NCBI RefSeq assembly: GCF_964340395.1
Contig: NC_135570.1
Coordinates: 2,162,501-2,226,500, forward strand
Length of the DNA: 64,000 nt
Reading direction: 5' to 3'
From: Glandiceps talaboti
Taxonomy: Eukaryota; Hemichordata; Enteropneusta; Spengelidae
This document shows positions 38,311-51,154 of this stretch, piece by piece. The position numbers and the translations under genes were made by a program. The notes below the pieces were generated by a model. The model worked only from the letters and a program-made list of their open reading frames with translations, searched no databases and was not told the DNA's origin. Position 1 is the stretch's first letter, and every line of letters starts with the position of its first letter.

Positions 38311-38991
38311 CAATCATATAGATCCATTGTTAATATTAAAGAAAATATAGATTTACGACACAAATTGACAAATAATATCGGATGAAAAGCAGAACAATTC
38401 AGTAATCTGTAAGATACGTCAAGTATATACGAATACAATTAAAGCTATGACATGCATGACAATGAACCATAAGATGGACCTTGGAAAACCAGAGTCGAGA
38501 GGCGAATAGTCTTCATCGGGTGTGACATTTTATCAGTACGAACTAAGTTAGCATCGTGATGGATATCAATTAATACGTTACCTTGCACAGCTTCCATACA
38601 AACACTGTACTATGCGATAAGATACTATACTTTAAAATGTACAAAGTCTGCTTCTGGCCGCATATCGTCTGATCACACATTTCGCGCCCAACTGAAGTGG
38701 CGCGTTACTACAAATCTTTAACATATAAAACTAGCATCATTTGACATTCAGCCGGTAAAGAGGTAACGAATCTATCACCTAGCTCTGTAAGTAGTGTCTC
38801 ATATACATCCTATAATCTATAGCCAATACATAATGAATTTATTCCAAACTTTGTTTTCTACGATTATTCAGGGATGAAAAACGACTGTAAGTTTAAAATG
38901 AATTTTTCCATATATTCAAGTTGGATCTTAAACTAATTAATTCCACTTTTGGTTGTCTATGATGTAGGTATACATATTACAAACACAATGA

Positions 38992-39448
38992 CATGTTCTA
39001 CAATCAAAGTCACAAAACATGAAACAAAAGGTCGTCTGGATGGACAAAAATCTTACTAACAGTTGTACAGTCATGTACATTTTGTCGTCTACACAAAATT
39101 TATTAGCAGTGCTTCATTTTACTGCTTGGTTGAACAAAATCTTTCTAACATAATTGCTATGTTTTATATCTGTAAGATATTTAGTGAACCAGGTGATTAA
39201 ATATAGCAATGCTAGTAAGATTTTTGTTGAGCCAAACAATAAAATGCAGCAGTGTTAGTAAGATATTTGTTGAGCCAAATGATAAAATGTAGAAGTGTTA
39301 GTAAGATTTTTTGAGCCAGACGATAAAATGTACAATCTTGGTAAGATTTTTGTTGAGCCAGATGATAAAATGTAGCAGTGTTAGCAACATTTTAGTCGAG
39401 CCAGACGTCGTTTTGTTTCAGGTTTCGTGATTTTAATTGTAGAACATG
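38992..39448. mobile_element. Foldback element with inverted internal units
   Basis: The 48-base terminal inverted repeats are at 38992-39039 (starts CATGTTCTACAATC) and 39401-39448 (ends TTGTAGAACATG), about 85% complementary by eye. The right half holds about four to five units of roughly 48-60 bases built on GTTAGTAAGATTTTTGTTGA and GATAAAATGTAG. The left half carries two related units in the opposite direction (CAAAAATCTTACTAAC). This layout, long TIRs made of repeats in opposite orientation, resembles Foldback/MITE-type elements. It has no coding capacity. Confidence 0.65.
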
Positions 39449-39689
39449 GCCTGATTCCACTGTGACATGGTGCATTATCACTTACACGCCATACAGATCA
39501 AAAGATAGAACTCAAAGAATGCACGACATATTTTACTCAGTTCAGTTATCTTATAGTGTCATTGCAAATAATCAGAACCAAGAGTTTACTTTTTAGTGCG
39601 TATTTTGTCAAAGTTAATACTGAGTTGCTATGGCTAGTATATCATATGATTTTTTTTATAGATTCGTAGATTCATTCTGACTTTAGGCC

Positions 39690-40026
39690 TATCTGGCCTC
39701 TACTGTCAGCTCTAGATCTGTGCGTATTTAGACATGAGGTTCCTATGTACTACAGTCTCAATATAGATAGTGAAGTATCATATCTGGTCTGTACTCTCAG
39801 CTCTGCTAACTTAGTCATGAGGTTCCTATGTACTACATCGTACAGTCTCAATATAGTGAAGTGTCCTATCTGGCCTCTACTGTCAGCTCTGTGCTAACTT
39901 AGTCATGAGGTTCCTATGTACTACAGTCTCTATATAGTGAAGTATCATATCTGACCTGTACACTCAACTCTGTGCTAACTTAGTCATGATATTCCTGTGT
40001 ACTACAGTCTCTATATAGTGAAGTTT
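39690..40026. repeat. Tandem repeat of 81-91 bp, four copies
   Basis: Copies start with TATCTG at 39690, 39781, 39867 and 39948. Each contains the elements CTGTCAGCTCTG, CATGAGGTTCCTATGTAC and CAGTCTCAATATAGTGAAG, with small deletions that shorten later copies. Confidence 0.85.
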
Positions 40027-41167
40027 CAATAGTTTTCCTTATAATCATAATACACGGGTTGGTTTTCCCCACAGATTTTCTAGACGACTTTCAAACATCC
40101 GTACAGTTGATGATGATATACCACATTGCCTGGTAATTTGTTCCATATCTCAGCTCAACTGATATATTAAAAACTCTGTTGTTTAACATTTACTTCTGTT
40201 CTGCAAACACTAAGAATATTTATAATATATATGACTTGGATGTTAAAATAAGCTTATTAAATTGTAAACCAAATACAAAAGTTTGCCCAAGCTGACTGAA
40301 ATAGCCAACTTGTTAGTTTTCAGATATAAATGCCAATATGTAAACGCGTGTATTTAAATTATTACAAACGTTTTAATTATTACACTTCTGTGAGTTATTA
40401 TAATAAGTGTTTATTTGCAAGGATACTAGTTTTAGGTTGTTTTTAATTAAAACATTCAGTTGCTAAATTTGACTTAAAGAGAAGAATGACTACATTAACT
40501 TGAAATATATTTTCATAATAATAATGAATCTAAAAGATCCATGAGGTAGGTCAGGGTACACTTTGCGCATGCTCAATAGATGATAAACTTAGTTACACAA
40601 ACAATCCTGAAGCCTGCATTCTCTTATCTCTTGACACGGGTTAGTACAGGCGATGATGCCACCGTTAGTTTAAATAATGACGAAACGGTACATGCATTTA
40701 ACAGTCACAGACTATTTGATATCTAAAGTCATTAACATAATTGTGTTGCTTCATTCTTTCATTCCTCGTCAAGATACTCGCTTCTCTATCCGCCGCAAAA
40801 AAAATTACAACATTTTTCCTTACGTGAAATTTTAACTGTAAGCTTATCGATAGAACAAAAACAGTTCCTTAGTAACGTTCTCCGCGCACACCTATAAAGA
40901 TATATCGGTCGATCCTTGAAAATTGTTGGTTTAACCCTGAAAGATATGTCGCATATATTTATCATCATGTATACATGTTATTTTAAAAATCAAATGCTTC
41001 CGAAAAGTATGAACGTGATATAGGTATGACATAAACAAACATGAGATTAGATATGTTTTAATCCGCGACGTAGGAAGCCTTGAACCTCACATCGTTTAGT
41101 TTTGTAACCTTGGCAACATGATAATGGAAGAAAACGGGGTATATATTCGTCGTCAGTTTTCTGTCAA
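40027..41167. other. No recognisable feature
   Basis: AT-rich sequence. No gene or repeat was identified. Confidence 0.45.
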
Positions 41168-41229
41168 ACCAGTGGTGCCGCCAAACGAGCTCGGTCGTAC
41201 CAGTGGTGCCTCCAAACGAGCTCGGTCGT
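41168..41229. repeat. 31-bp direct duplication
   Basis: Two adjacent copies of a 31-base unit (ACCAGTGGTGCCGCCAAACG...) differ at one position (G against T). The unit is GC-rich compared with its surroundings. Confidence 0.85.
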
Positions 41230-42007
41230 ACTTGTTTTTTTACACGATGTGAGTTGTCTTGCTATTACATTCGTCAGTTCTTGAGTATTCTTCATTACTG
41301 TTAAAACTTTTTATACACGTATCATGTGATCGGATAGTTTAAAATGCAGGTAGTATAGAAAATCATTGATCGGACGTACAGGGAATAAGGCAGACTGTTG
41401 AAACATTATTTTTGACAATTATATACACTTTTTCATTCAGAGGTTTGCGGTACTGGTCATAAAAACTGCATATAACGTCATAACTATTGATTTCCATAGA
41501 AAAAAGAGGAACGTTACCTCACATGCTACTATGAATGGTCATTATTTTTCTACGAGCATAAAACCACTAGATGAAAAATCAACATCTTCACAGAGCATGC
41601 TATTCTCACGTCGATATTTTACTGATGTTTAATCTACCATCTTCTAATCAATTATTTGTTATGACCGATAATTAAGTGTTCATTTTGTCACCAGCCTTTG
41701 TTTCTCACACTATGTACAACGTTAGCCATATTGGTACTTTTCTTGTCCCTATATACTCTGTGTATTCCACACCATCGACAATATTAATTATCCAGTGTTA
41801 CTGGGTTTTATTTTGAAATTATAGAAATGTTCTTAAGTTAATGTTCACCTATATTCTTCAACTTCAAAACGGAAGTTTAAAGGGTTCTCTCATTACAAAA
41901 ATCAAACAATTTCATGCTAATTATTTAATTTTGATGTATTTTTCTTCCTCAGATAATTGACTCCCTGGTAAATACATCACGTGATATTCAAGTCAAGTCG
42001 AGTTGCT
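41230..42007. other. No recognisable feature
   Basis: AT-rich sequence without a gene or repeat that I could see. Confidence 0.45.
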
Positions 42008-42092
42008 TCATCTTTTACCCCGTATTAACACTGAGGTTGATGTTCGATTGAGGAAACCATCAGCCTCGCTGTCAATACGGCGTAAGGGATGG
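42008..42092 (+). ncRNA. Pre-miRNA-like hairpin candidate
   Basis: The arms 42008-42042 and 42058-42092 pair for 35 positions around a 15-base loop (42043-42057). There are only three symmetric mismatches (42031/42069, 42027/42073, 42019/42081), no bulges and a handful of G-U pairs (for example 42037/42063, 42032/42068, 42014/42086). The size and shape fit a metazoan miRNA precursor. Neither arm matches a miRNA seed I know. G-U pairs become mismatches on the other strand, so the + strand folds better. A small MITE remnant is the alternative. Confidence 0.4.
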
Positions 42093-43513
42093 TAGTCATC
42101 ACGAGACGAACACCTTTCAAAAATTGACGCGTGGAACAGGATTGCCGGGACGTTTTATGGTCAGATGGTGGTATGGTACGAGTGGAAGGATGCAACTACT
42201 AGGGATTTGTAATTTCACAGTAATGCGTTTCTTTTCATAAAATTGTTAATACCTTTCAAAATTAAAAACATGTTCTATATTTAATTCTTTGAAACACAGC
42301 AATAATTATGTTAATTATTTCGTAATAAAAAGTGAGGTTATATCTACAGTTATCAAATGTGTGTGTGTTAGTGTGTATTTATGTGTGAATGCACGGTCCC
42401 TGTCTGTCTACACGTATACGCGTGGTCTTGAGTGCAATGTACAAAGTGCGTAGTCATGTTCGTTGTACTTAGTGGTTGTCTTGGGAGCTGAAATGAATCC
42501 AAAATTAGTCAGATCACACTATTTTGACGAGCCTGAGTATAACTATAAATAGGGTAGAAAACTGAAACATTAGATACTCTTCTTTATTAAAAAAATGCTT
42601 AAGACATAGTTTTGTCACAACTATAGATTTAACTATATGAGGTGAAGAAATTAATCAGAATATCGCCGATGGCGTGCTAGATAAGGCTTTCAGTTGATTA
42701 GGGAATACTCCGTCCTGTATTTTAAATTGTATAAAAAAGATGTGTTCATTCATCATTTACAAAACCACACCCTTAAAATTGCTTCTTTATAAGTAGATTC
42801 TGGTCATTAACTCATTGATAATAGCTATATCACTCACACAGGAGACATCATAACAACGATTTTGAAAGGCTATACAAATAAATCTGAAAACAAGTAGGCG
42901 AACTTAATCTAGATCAAGTTAGCCTTTAAATATTATGGGGTGGCTAATAGTTGGCCCCAAGTCGATCATTAACAGTGCAATGAGCAGATGATACCAGGGG
43001 TGGTGATATCGTATCATCACCTAAGGACATCTACTGTCTGTTCGAACAGATGGTAGGAGATATCAATTGATAAATACGTATTATTTGGATCTGGGGCTTC
43101 CATTAGTGATTAAATACGATGCTAAATGACATACAGTGTTTTATATGAGGTGGACTCCGTGAACATAAAGTCGAAAAAAGACTTGTTGACTCCGTGAACT
43201 CAGATTTAATGTTGTTGTCAGGGGTTGTGACAACACAAACACACATACACCTACACAAGCACCACACGAGAATAAGAACATCTGCCGTATATCCAGAACC
43301 ATACGAATATTGATCACATGGGTATTAATTTCAAAAGATGGTCAACAAGGCAGTATTTGTTCAGAAAAGAAGGGCCGGTCTAGAATGGAATGTATTCGAT
43401 TACACTATATTACTATAATTACAGTAGAGAGATTTCACGTTGTTGTCAAGTTTTCACTAATTAAAATTTCGAATTCACATTTTATTTCTCATATAACGAG
43501 CATGAAAATAGTG
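42093..43513. other. No recognisable feature
   Basis: AT-rich sequence; the open frame starting at 43310 runs into the following microsatellite and shows no domain. Confidence 0.4.
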
Positions 43514-43598
43514 TGTGAGAGAGATAAAGAAGGAGAGAAAGAGAGATACACAGACAGACAGTTAAAGACAGATATACGGAAACAAAATCAGGGACATG

Positions 43599-43674
<76 letters not shown>

Positions 43675-43747
43675 CAGATAGGCAGACAGGCTGGCAGACA
43701 GGGAGAGCGAGAGAGAGAGAGGGAGAGAGATAAGGAGAGAGAGAGAT

Positions 43748-43795
<48 letters not shown>
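43514..43795. repeat. (GA)n/(GACA)n compound microsatellite
   Basis: Irregular GA units precede about 18 GACA units (43602-43673), then GGCA-like variants, then GA tracts. It has the same composition as the loci at 24532 and 48359. Confidence 0.95.
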
Positions 43796-43796
<1 letters not shown>

Positions 43797-44442
43797 CAGC
43801 GTGATTTAATGTAGAACGCTTATTACGTAACTGACGGTGATACCAAAAAGGAGAAGTCAGAGCCGACACAATTACATTTACTTTATAATTTTCTTGATTG
43901 TTAAAGGAGTGTATGGATACTTTTCGTCGACTGTAAACATTTACTTGTCAGATCACCAAAAGAAAGACATAAAAACAAGTAGATAATTCATTGTAGCCGT
44001 AGATGGCGACCTTCAAATATGTAAATATTGATTACCACAGGCCTTCAACAGCTGCTCCGTCGCACTGATCTGACGGGTTTGTTTTACCGTATCTGACGAT
44101 ATAACCTTGATTCTGCGGTAAGCTGGCTGAAGGCCTACATGTGTTGACTCGTACTTGAACGACTGTGAACACATGTTAGTAGTGCTGTATTGAAGATATT
44201 GTACTAAGTAGACATGTAAATCCTAACTTGAAGTTGTATATCTATGATTTGTGGCTATTCTAAATGTGTATAATTCATTCCAGTGTCGTTTAAAAATAAA
44301 CGAAAGAAAGATAAACAAAATGACTATAAGCGTACTGAAACATTTTTCTTTAAAAATAAGATCAAAATGAAAGAAATCTTATATATGCCATTATAGGGGA
44401 AAAAGTATGAAAATGAAACTTTAAACGTTCGTGCTTATTTGT
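43796..44442. other. No recognisable feature
   Basis: Unique AT-rich sequence. A 9-base perfect inverted pair AGGCCTTCA/TGAAGGCCT spans about 44039-44135 with a long loop; it is too short to assign a role. Confidence 0.4.
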
Positions 44443-44646
44443 GTATGTATGTATGTATGTATGTATGTATGTATGTATGTATGTATGTATGTATGTATGT
44501 ATGTATGTATGTATGTATGTATGTATGTATGTATGTATGTATGTATGTATGTATGTATGTATGTATGTATATACAATGTACGCACGTACGTGTGTGTGTG
44601 TGTGTGTTTGTTTGTTTGTTTGTTTGTGTGTGTGTGTTTGTTCGTT

Positions 44647-44722
<76 letters not shown>

Positions 44723-44740
44723 TGCTTGCTTGCTTGCTTG
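44443..44740. repeat. Graded tetranucleotide microsatellite
   Basis: Successive tracts are GTAT (about 32 units), GT, GTTT, GT, TTTC (about 19 units) and TTGC/CTGC. Neighbouring tracts mostly differ by single substitutions. Frames on both strands are repeat by-products. Confidence 0.97.
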
Positions 44741-45695
44741 CCTGCCTGCTTATGTGCAACAGTACATGCACACAAGTGTTCTTACATCCAGCACGACATG
44801 TTAACATTTCAAACATGTCCAAACTTGTATCCAAGAGGTGTTTGGGGGACGAACTCGACGGTGATTTCGTTCTATTTAATAACGACTAAAAATCTAGTAG
44901 TATGACAATGTAAACCACTGGCGTCGGGTTTGGCATTCGTCTTTGATCTGTACGAAGTGGAAGGAATATAATTGGCGGAAATCGTTTAAGGAGGACCAAC
45001 TGTATGGTTTAAATGATTTCTGTTTGCCTTTGAAAATGAGTATGACACAGTGTATCAACAATTACTTCTGAAAAACGACCACATTGCTATAATGCTGATT
45101 CGCACACTATTACCCTACCACCTCCCCTACCGTAATACTAGTACACATGACATTAAGTAAGACACTATTAGATATGTGTTAGTAGAATATTGATGTTTTA
45201 TGACCTTACCATGTTAGTATTAGAATTTTAATTTAAACCATAACATTAATAACATTACCTCAGAACCGGGTTAGAACAAATTATGTTCGTATTGCTATGA
45301 ATCAAAATAATCCAGTTCTTTTGTACCTCACAATATTAATTTCCTCGAATCAGAGTCACCGATGGCATAAGTTGAATAATCCGAGAAAATCACAACAAAA
45401 TTCACCCACCCTTGTTTTTCAGAGTGATGACGCCAGACATCTTGACTGCAACGCAGTTGTTTTTGCGATCATTACCCGACTTTCGAAATGTCGGAAACAA
45501 CGTTTACGTCAAAGAATGTGTTTTATTTTCCTCAAATACTAAAATTACTAACCCTGTGTGCTAATACTTGAAGGCAATTAATTTATTCGACAAACTTAAT
45601 TGTATCACTCAACGTTGCCAGTGCTTGGTCAAGTACCGTGCTAATCCAATACTTGTAAAGAAAGTTATTGACATGTTAGGTACTTTACTATTCTC
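44741..45695. other. Upstream region of the second GPCR
   Basis: AT-rich sequence with a splice-acceptor-like site (TTGTTTTTCAG at about 45411-45421), which might start a 5' UTR exon. The open frames at 45297-45542 and 45568-45822 show no family motifs. Confidence 0.35.
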
Positions 45696-45702
45696 TATAA
45701 AA
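45696..45702 (+). promoter_or_regulatory. TATA-box-like sequence
   Basis: TATAAAA lies about 150 bases upstream of the receptor ATG. In an AT-rich region this is weak evidence for a core promoter. Confidence 0.2.
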
Positions 45703-45849
45703 TGTGAACAAGAGGGTACAAGTTTTCATTTCAAAGCAAGACAGCCGAAACTCGTCATCACCGTTGATATCATATATTTTACTTCGAGTTCGCGTAACTT
45801 TGAAGTTGGTTCGTCTGTTTGAGAAGCCAAGTCGCTCAAGTCATTTCAA

Positions 45850-47106
45850 ATGGCGGCTTCTGATCCCTTGGAAGAACATTTCAGAACCCTAAATCTCTCC
45901 GAATCTCAGGTTGCTGACTTACGTGAAAACTGTTCGTTGATATACACTACTGAAATGTGTGTTAGGATTCAACACGCACTTGAACTCATTTACGGACCTT
46001 GTCGACATCTTCCAAAGGGTTCTTTTCCACATTTCTCAACTGTGTTTACCGCCGTTATTGTCTTCTTGTATCTTCTTGTGTTTGTTCTTTCTGTTTTCGG
46101 TAACATCGCCGTGATAACAATAATGCTGAAGTTCCGTCGAATGAGAACGATTACAAATATGTACCTGGTATCACTCGCTGTCTCCGATCTCATGATCACC
46201 TTCTTTTCTCTCCCTTTTGATGCACTTTACAGCGTTACTACAAACTGGCCTTTCGGTGAAGATATGTGTAAAATAACCAGATTTGTTCAAACTCTATCGG
46301 TGTCCACGAGTGTACTGACCCTAACTGCGATCGCTGCCGATCGTTACATAGCAATCATATATCCACTGAAAGCCAAATACATCCATACCAGTCGTAGAGC
46401 GGTGACTATACTCTCGGGGATTTGGCTGGTGTCAGTAGCTATGATGTCTCCTCAGATCTTCGTACTTACAACGCGAAAAGTCTGCGACTCCACAACTCTC
46501 GATATCTACACAACTTGCGTCGAAGTGTGGAGGACCAATACACAGATCCCAGGAGCAAGTAGCGAGACATTCATAACTGTTGGTACACAAATCTACTCCA
46601 TATATCTACTTACTGTTCTCTGGGTTCTCCCGCTTGCTTTGATGGTTAGTTCATACGGACGTATTGGACACCGACTATGGACTCGTAAACAAATAGGAGA
46701 CACCATTATCATCAATGCTGACCACTCAATAAAACAAAAGAAGAAACTAATAAAAATGCTGGTCGTTATCTTAGCTCTATTTGCTGTATGTTGGGGTCCT
46801 CTTTTTCTGTGGAATGTTGTCAAGGACTTCACCTACAACTTTCAATATTTGTCAAGCAGGAGAGCGGATTGGACATATCAAGTTTTCGCCACCATTCGTT
46901 TGATTGCTTACAGCAATAGCTGTTTCAATCCTATAGTCTACCATAAGATGAGCGAAACATTCAAAACATATCTGAAGAAAATAATGAACGCTACATGCAA
47001 ATGTTGTCGAGGTGGTGAAGTTGTAGCAGGAACCACAAACCAGAATCTTCACATACTAGATACGGACCAAAGTGGCTCTGCTATTAAGGATGTAAGTGAC
47101 CAATAA
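45850..47106 (+). CDS. QRFPR-like: QRFP-receptor-like class A neuropeptide GPCR
   Basis: A single exon encodes 418 residues, a full-length rhodopsin-family receptor. The start is the first ATG after an in-frame TGA at 45820-45822. The long extracellular N-terminus has sequons at N15 and N27. TM1 (about 66-94) has GN at 84-85; TM2 has LAVSD at 109-113; loop 1 has WPFG at 133-136 and C140, the disulfide partner of C223 (or C212) in loop 2. DRY is at 164-166, W192 in TM4, P261 in TM5, F-AVCWGP at 311-317 in TM6, NPIVY at 360-364 in TM7, and cysteines 383-386 could be palmitoylated. MRTITNMYLVSLAVSDLMITFF and SYGRIGHRLWTRKQIGD (264-284 region) closely recall QRFP/GPR103 receptors; orexin, NPFF and trissin receptors are the alternatives. 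It would sit in the plasma membrane and bind a peptide, likely C-terminally amidated; the ligand is inference. An AATAAA overlaps the stop codon. Confidence 0.9.
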   Translation: MAASDPLEEHFRTLNLSESQVADLRENCSLIYTTEMCVRIQHALELIYGPCRHLPKGSFPHFSTVFTAVIVFLYLLVFVLSVFGNIAVITIMLKFRRMRTITNMYLVSLAVSDLMITFFSLPFDALYSVTTNWPFGEDMCKITRFVQTLSVSTSVLTLTAIAADRYIAIIYPLKAKYIHTSRRAVTILSGIWLVSVAMMSPQIFVLTTRKVCDSTTLDIYTTCVEVWRTNTQIPGASSETFITVGTQIYSIYLLTVLWVLPLALMVSSYGRIGHRLWTRKQIGDTIIINADHSIKQKKKLIKMLVVILALFAVCWGPLFLWNVVKDFTYNFQYLSSRRADWTYQVFATIRLIAYSNSCFNPIVYHKMSETFKTYLKKIMNATCKCCRGGEVVAGTTNQNLHILDTDQSGSAIKDVSDQ

Positions 47107-48668
<1,562 letters not shown>

Positions 48669-49043
48669 GAGCTAGAGGGACGGAAAGATGTATTGATCAA
48701 GATGAAAGATTAGGTTGAATGTCATACAGCATTTCACACAGTCTTACAATGTACCTACAGTATTTCATTAAGACGTAAAATTATATTGTCACAGTGGATT
48801 AGTAGAATGATATTGCTTCATAGAAATGTACAGTCTTCGTTGGTCTTCGACCATTTCATATGTATATTTACGTATCTTGAAAGGTAAACGAGAAAAAAAA
48901 ACACTTTGCGTTATTTTTGTATACATCAATGGGCACTATACAATGACTGACATACTGTATGAACCATTCTACTTTGTACATCTAAATGTGTCTATGTACA
49001 CATAACGTTGGGTGTCGTTATTAACTACTGACGACAATTTAAA
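48669..49043. other. No recognisable feature
   Basis: AT-rich sequence without a gene or repeat that I could see. Confidence 0.45.
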
Positions 49044-49120
49044 TTTATTATATTGGATAAATTTGAAAAATACAGTAGACTTTTATTATATTGGATTAAT
49101 TTGAAAAATACAGTAGACTT
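49044..49120. repeat. 38-bp direct duplication
   Basis: Two adjacent copies of a 38-base unit (core TTTGAAAAATACAGTAGAC), with very few differences. Confidence 0.8.
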
Positions 49121-49861
49121 TGTATTGAAACGTCGCCATGACTACCAAAAACTGACAACTATTGTAACAGCTGTTGTGACAGTGATAATAAAGGCTTTCA
49201 CGTTAACCCCCGTCCCCTCCCATTTGCAAAAAAATGCGAATTAACCAAACCTCATCATGAGTATAATGGCTAGTCGAAAGGCCGCCCCCAACGCCTGTGT
49301 TTGCGTCTGATATTGCAGTTAGTACCTGATAACAGCACATGTACATACACACTATGATTTCACCGAGTCGAAAATTATTTTATTTTACTCCTCAGAATTA
49401 TTTCATAATTTTGGTAATGAATAAACCCTATATCAAAGCGAAACGATCTAGTTCTATATATATCAGCTTGACAGCCATAAATTCAAATATTTACATTTAT
49501 TTATCCTACATTGAACTATTGATCTCACCCCTTAGTAGATTAAAGTCTACGTAACTGTTCTAATGTAAAAACATTGACGTCATTAGCCCGAGGGGACATC
49601 AAATGAATCACCGACTGCAACGTTAATGTAATTTGTCAAATTATGTAATTCAATGACAGTCTGCCAATAATATATTTATACCGACAGTGATTTTAAGCTC
49701 GCATGGTGGAATAAAGCTGTACAGAGCATTTCCACGTACAGCTGCAAGATGAAACATTTTAGTTCTTATTCAAATCGCACGTGATCTCACACACATTTGC
49801 ATTTTGTTGTTACAACTTGCCAAACATTTGCACACATCGTGCGATCAACAATACATAAATC
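49121..49861. other. Gene-free stretch with a CRE palindrome
   Basis: TGACGTCA lies at 49575-49582. No gene is recognised. Confidence 0.4.
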
Positions 49862-49892
<31 letters not shown>

Positions 49893-50135
49893 CATACATA
49901 CATACATACATACATACATACATACGATGTTGATAAGTGCGTGCATGCGTGCGTACGCACACATGCATACATACATGCAAAAATACATACATACATACAT
50001 ACATACATACATACATACATACATACATACATACATACATACATACATGCATGCATGCATACATACATACATACATACATACATACATACATACATACAT
50101 ACATACATACATACATACATACATACATACATACA
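49862..50135. repeat. (TACA)n microsatellite, two blocks
   Basis: TACA arrays at about 49862-49925 and 49982-50135 are separated by 56 bases of GC-richer sequence with GCGT/GCAT units. Open frames in all phases are by-products. Confidence 0.97.
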
Positions 50136-50570
50136 TTCCATTTTTTATTTTTTTCATTAAACTGCGCAGGGTTTTTTTTAATTTATACAACGAATACTAA
50201 TCTGGAAATAGAAACGTTAACGAAATAAATCGAATGTTTAGGAAGTTCAATGTTGTCTTGGAGTTAAAAAGGTTAAGTCAGCCAATTTATTGGACCGCAA
50301 ATACAAACAATTGGATGGATTGGATACATTTCCCGACAGTCGATGCGGAAAGTTAATCTGCCCCAGTCTCCTTAATGCCATCGCAAATGAACTCAACAAT
50401 GCGGAAAATCCACCGAGATTGCAATAACCGATAACATTTTTTCATTCACTATGTCCGCAAGAATTAATTTTCTGACAGCACGGGTTTACAATTCGGCGAC
50501 TCTGTTATGATCCGTGTCAATACAGGGGGTGGTCTATTAAATTGTATGCGCCTAACAGAGCCAACAACCT

Positions 50571-50584
50571 GTTGCCTAGGAAAC
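50571..50584 (+). promoter_or_regulatory. X-box-like (RFX) motif
   Basis: GTTGCCTAGGAAAC has a perfect left RFX half-site and one mismatch in the right one. It lies in a locally GC-richer block (about 50460-50720). An ATG at 50657 opens a short frame (MQITQTSVKEIAPLDDNVE) that reaches possible donors (GAG|GTACTT and CAG|GTTACT), so this may be a gene start. The minus strand also has an open frame here. None of this is firm. Confidence 0.22.
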
Positions 50585-51100
50585 ACGTAGAGGGTGTCAT
50601 CTATAAGAAGTATCTTACTGCTAGTGTTCGGGGCCGGTGAGAGGGAAATACGTAATATGCAAATCACTCAGACAAGTGTTAAAGAAATCGCGCCTTTGGA
50701 TGATAACGTCGAGGTACTTGCTATCCAGGTTACTCTAATCAAAATAGATTAATTATTATAAAACAATCCTTTGATGTCATACATACATTTATAAATCTAA
50801 GTGAATTTATATATGCAAGCTACGTATAGGTTCTAATTGATCTTTTTTTTACCATAAAATATTCAATTTCGTATAATTTTAATTACAATGTACAGCTCAT
50901 TGCGATAATACATTGGTACTGACGATTAAAGATAAGCAGTGACTGTGACCGACGATATATCATTGCTTCCATGTACGGTTTGCCAAATTACGGCACTAAT
51001 ACCCGTCATTGCATGATACGTCAAAGGTAGACTATTCGATATGTAACATAAATTCGTATCAACCCACTGAGGCTGTAGTGGAGTGTGTTTAGTTGTACTC

Positions 51101-51117
51101 CGTCCGTCCATCCGACC

Positions 51118-51153
<36 letters not shown>

Positions 51154-51154
51154 G
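51101..51154. repeat. (TGTC)n microsatellite
   Basis: Degenerate CCGTCC-type units are followed by about nine TGTC units, the complement of the GACA class seen elsewhere. Confidence 0.9.

Noticed and set aside
42008-42092. Resemblance of the hairpin's minus strand (GACAGCG...GGCTGA) to miR-210
   Set aside because: The miR-210 seed does not match and spacing differs by an inserted base, so the similarity is likely accidental.
44039-44135. Inverted pair AGGCCTTCA/TGAAGGCCT as a hairpin RNA
   Set aside because: Only nine perfect pairs and a long unpaired loop, with poor continuation of the stem.
44362-44905. Overlapping 120-154-codon frames on both strands at the GTAT/TTTC block
   Set aside because: These are microsatellite translations in every phase, without unique sequence resembling a protein.
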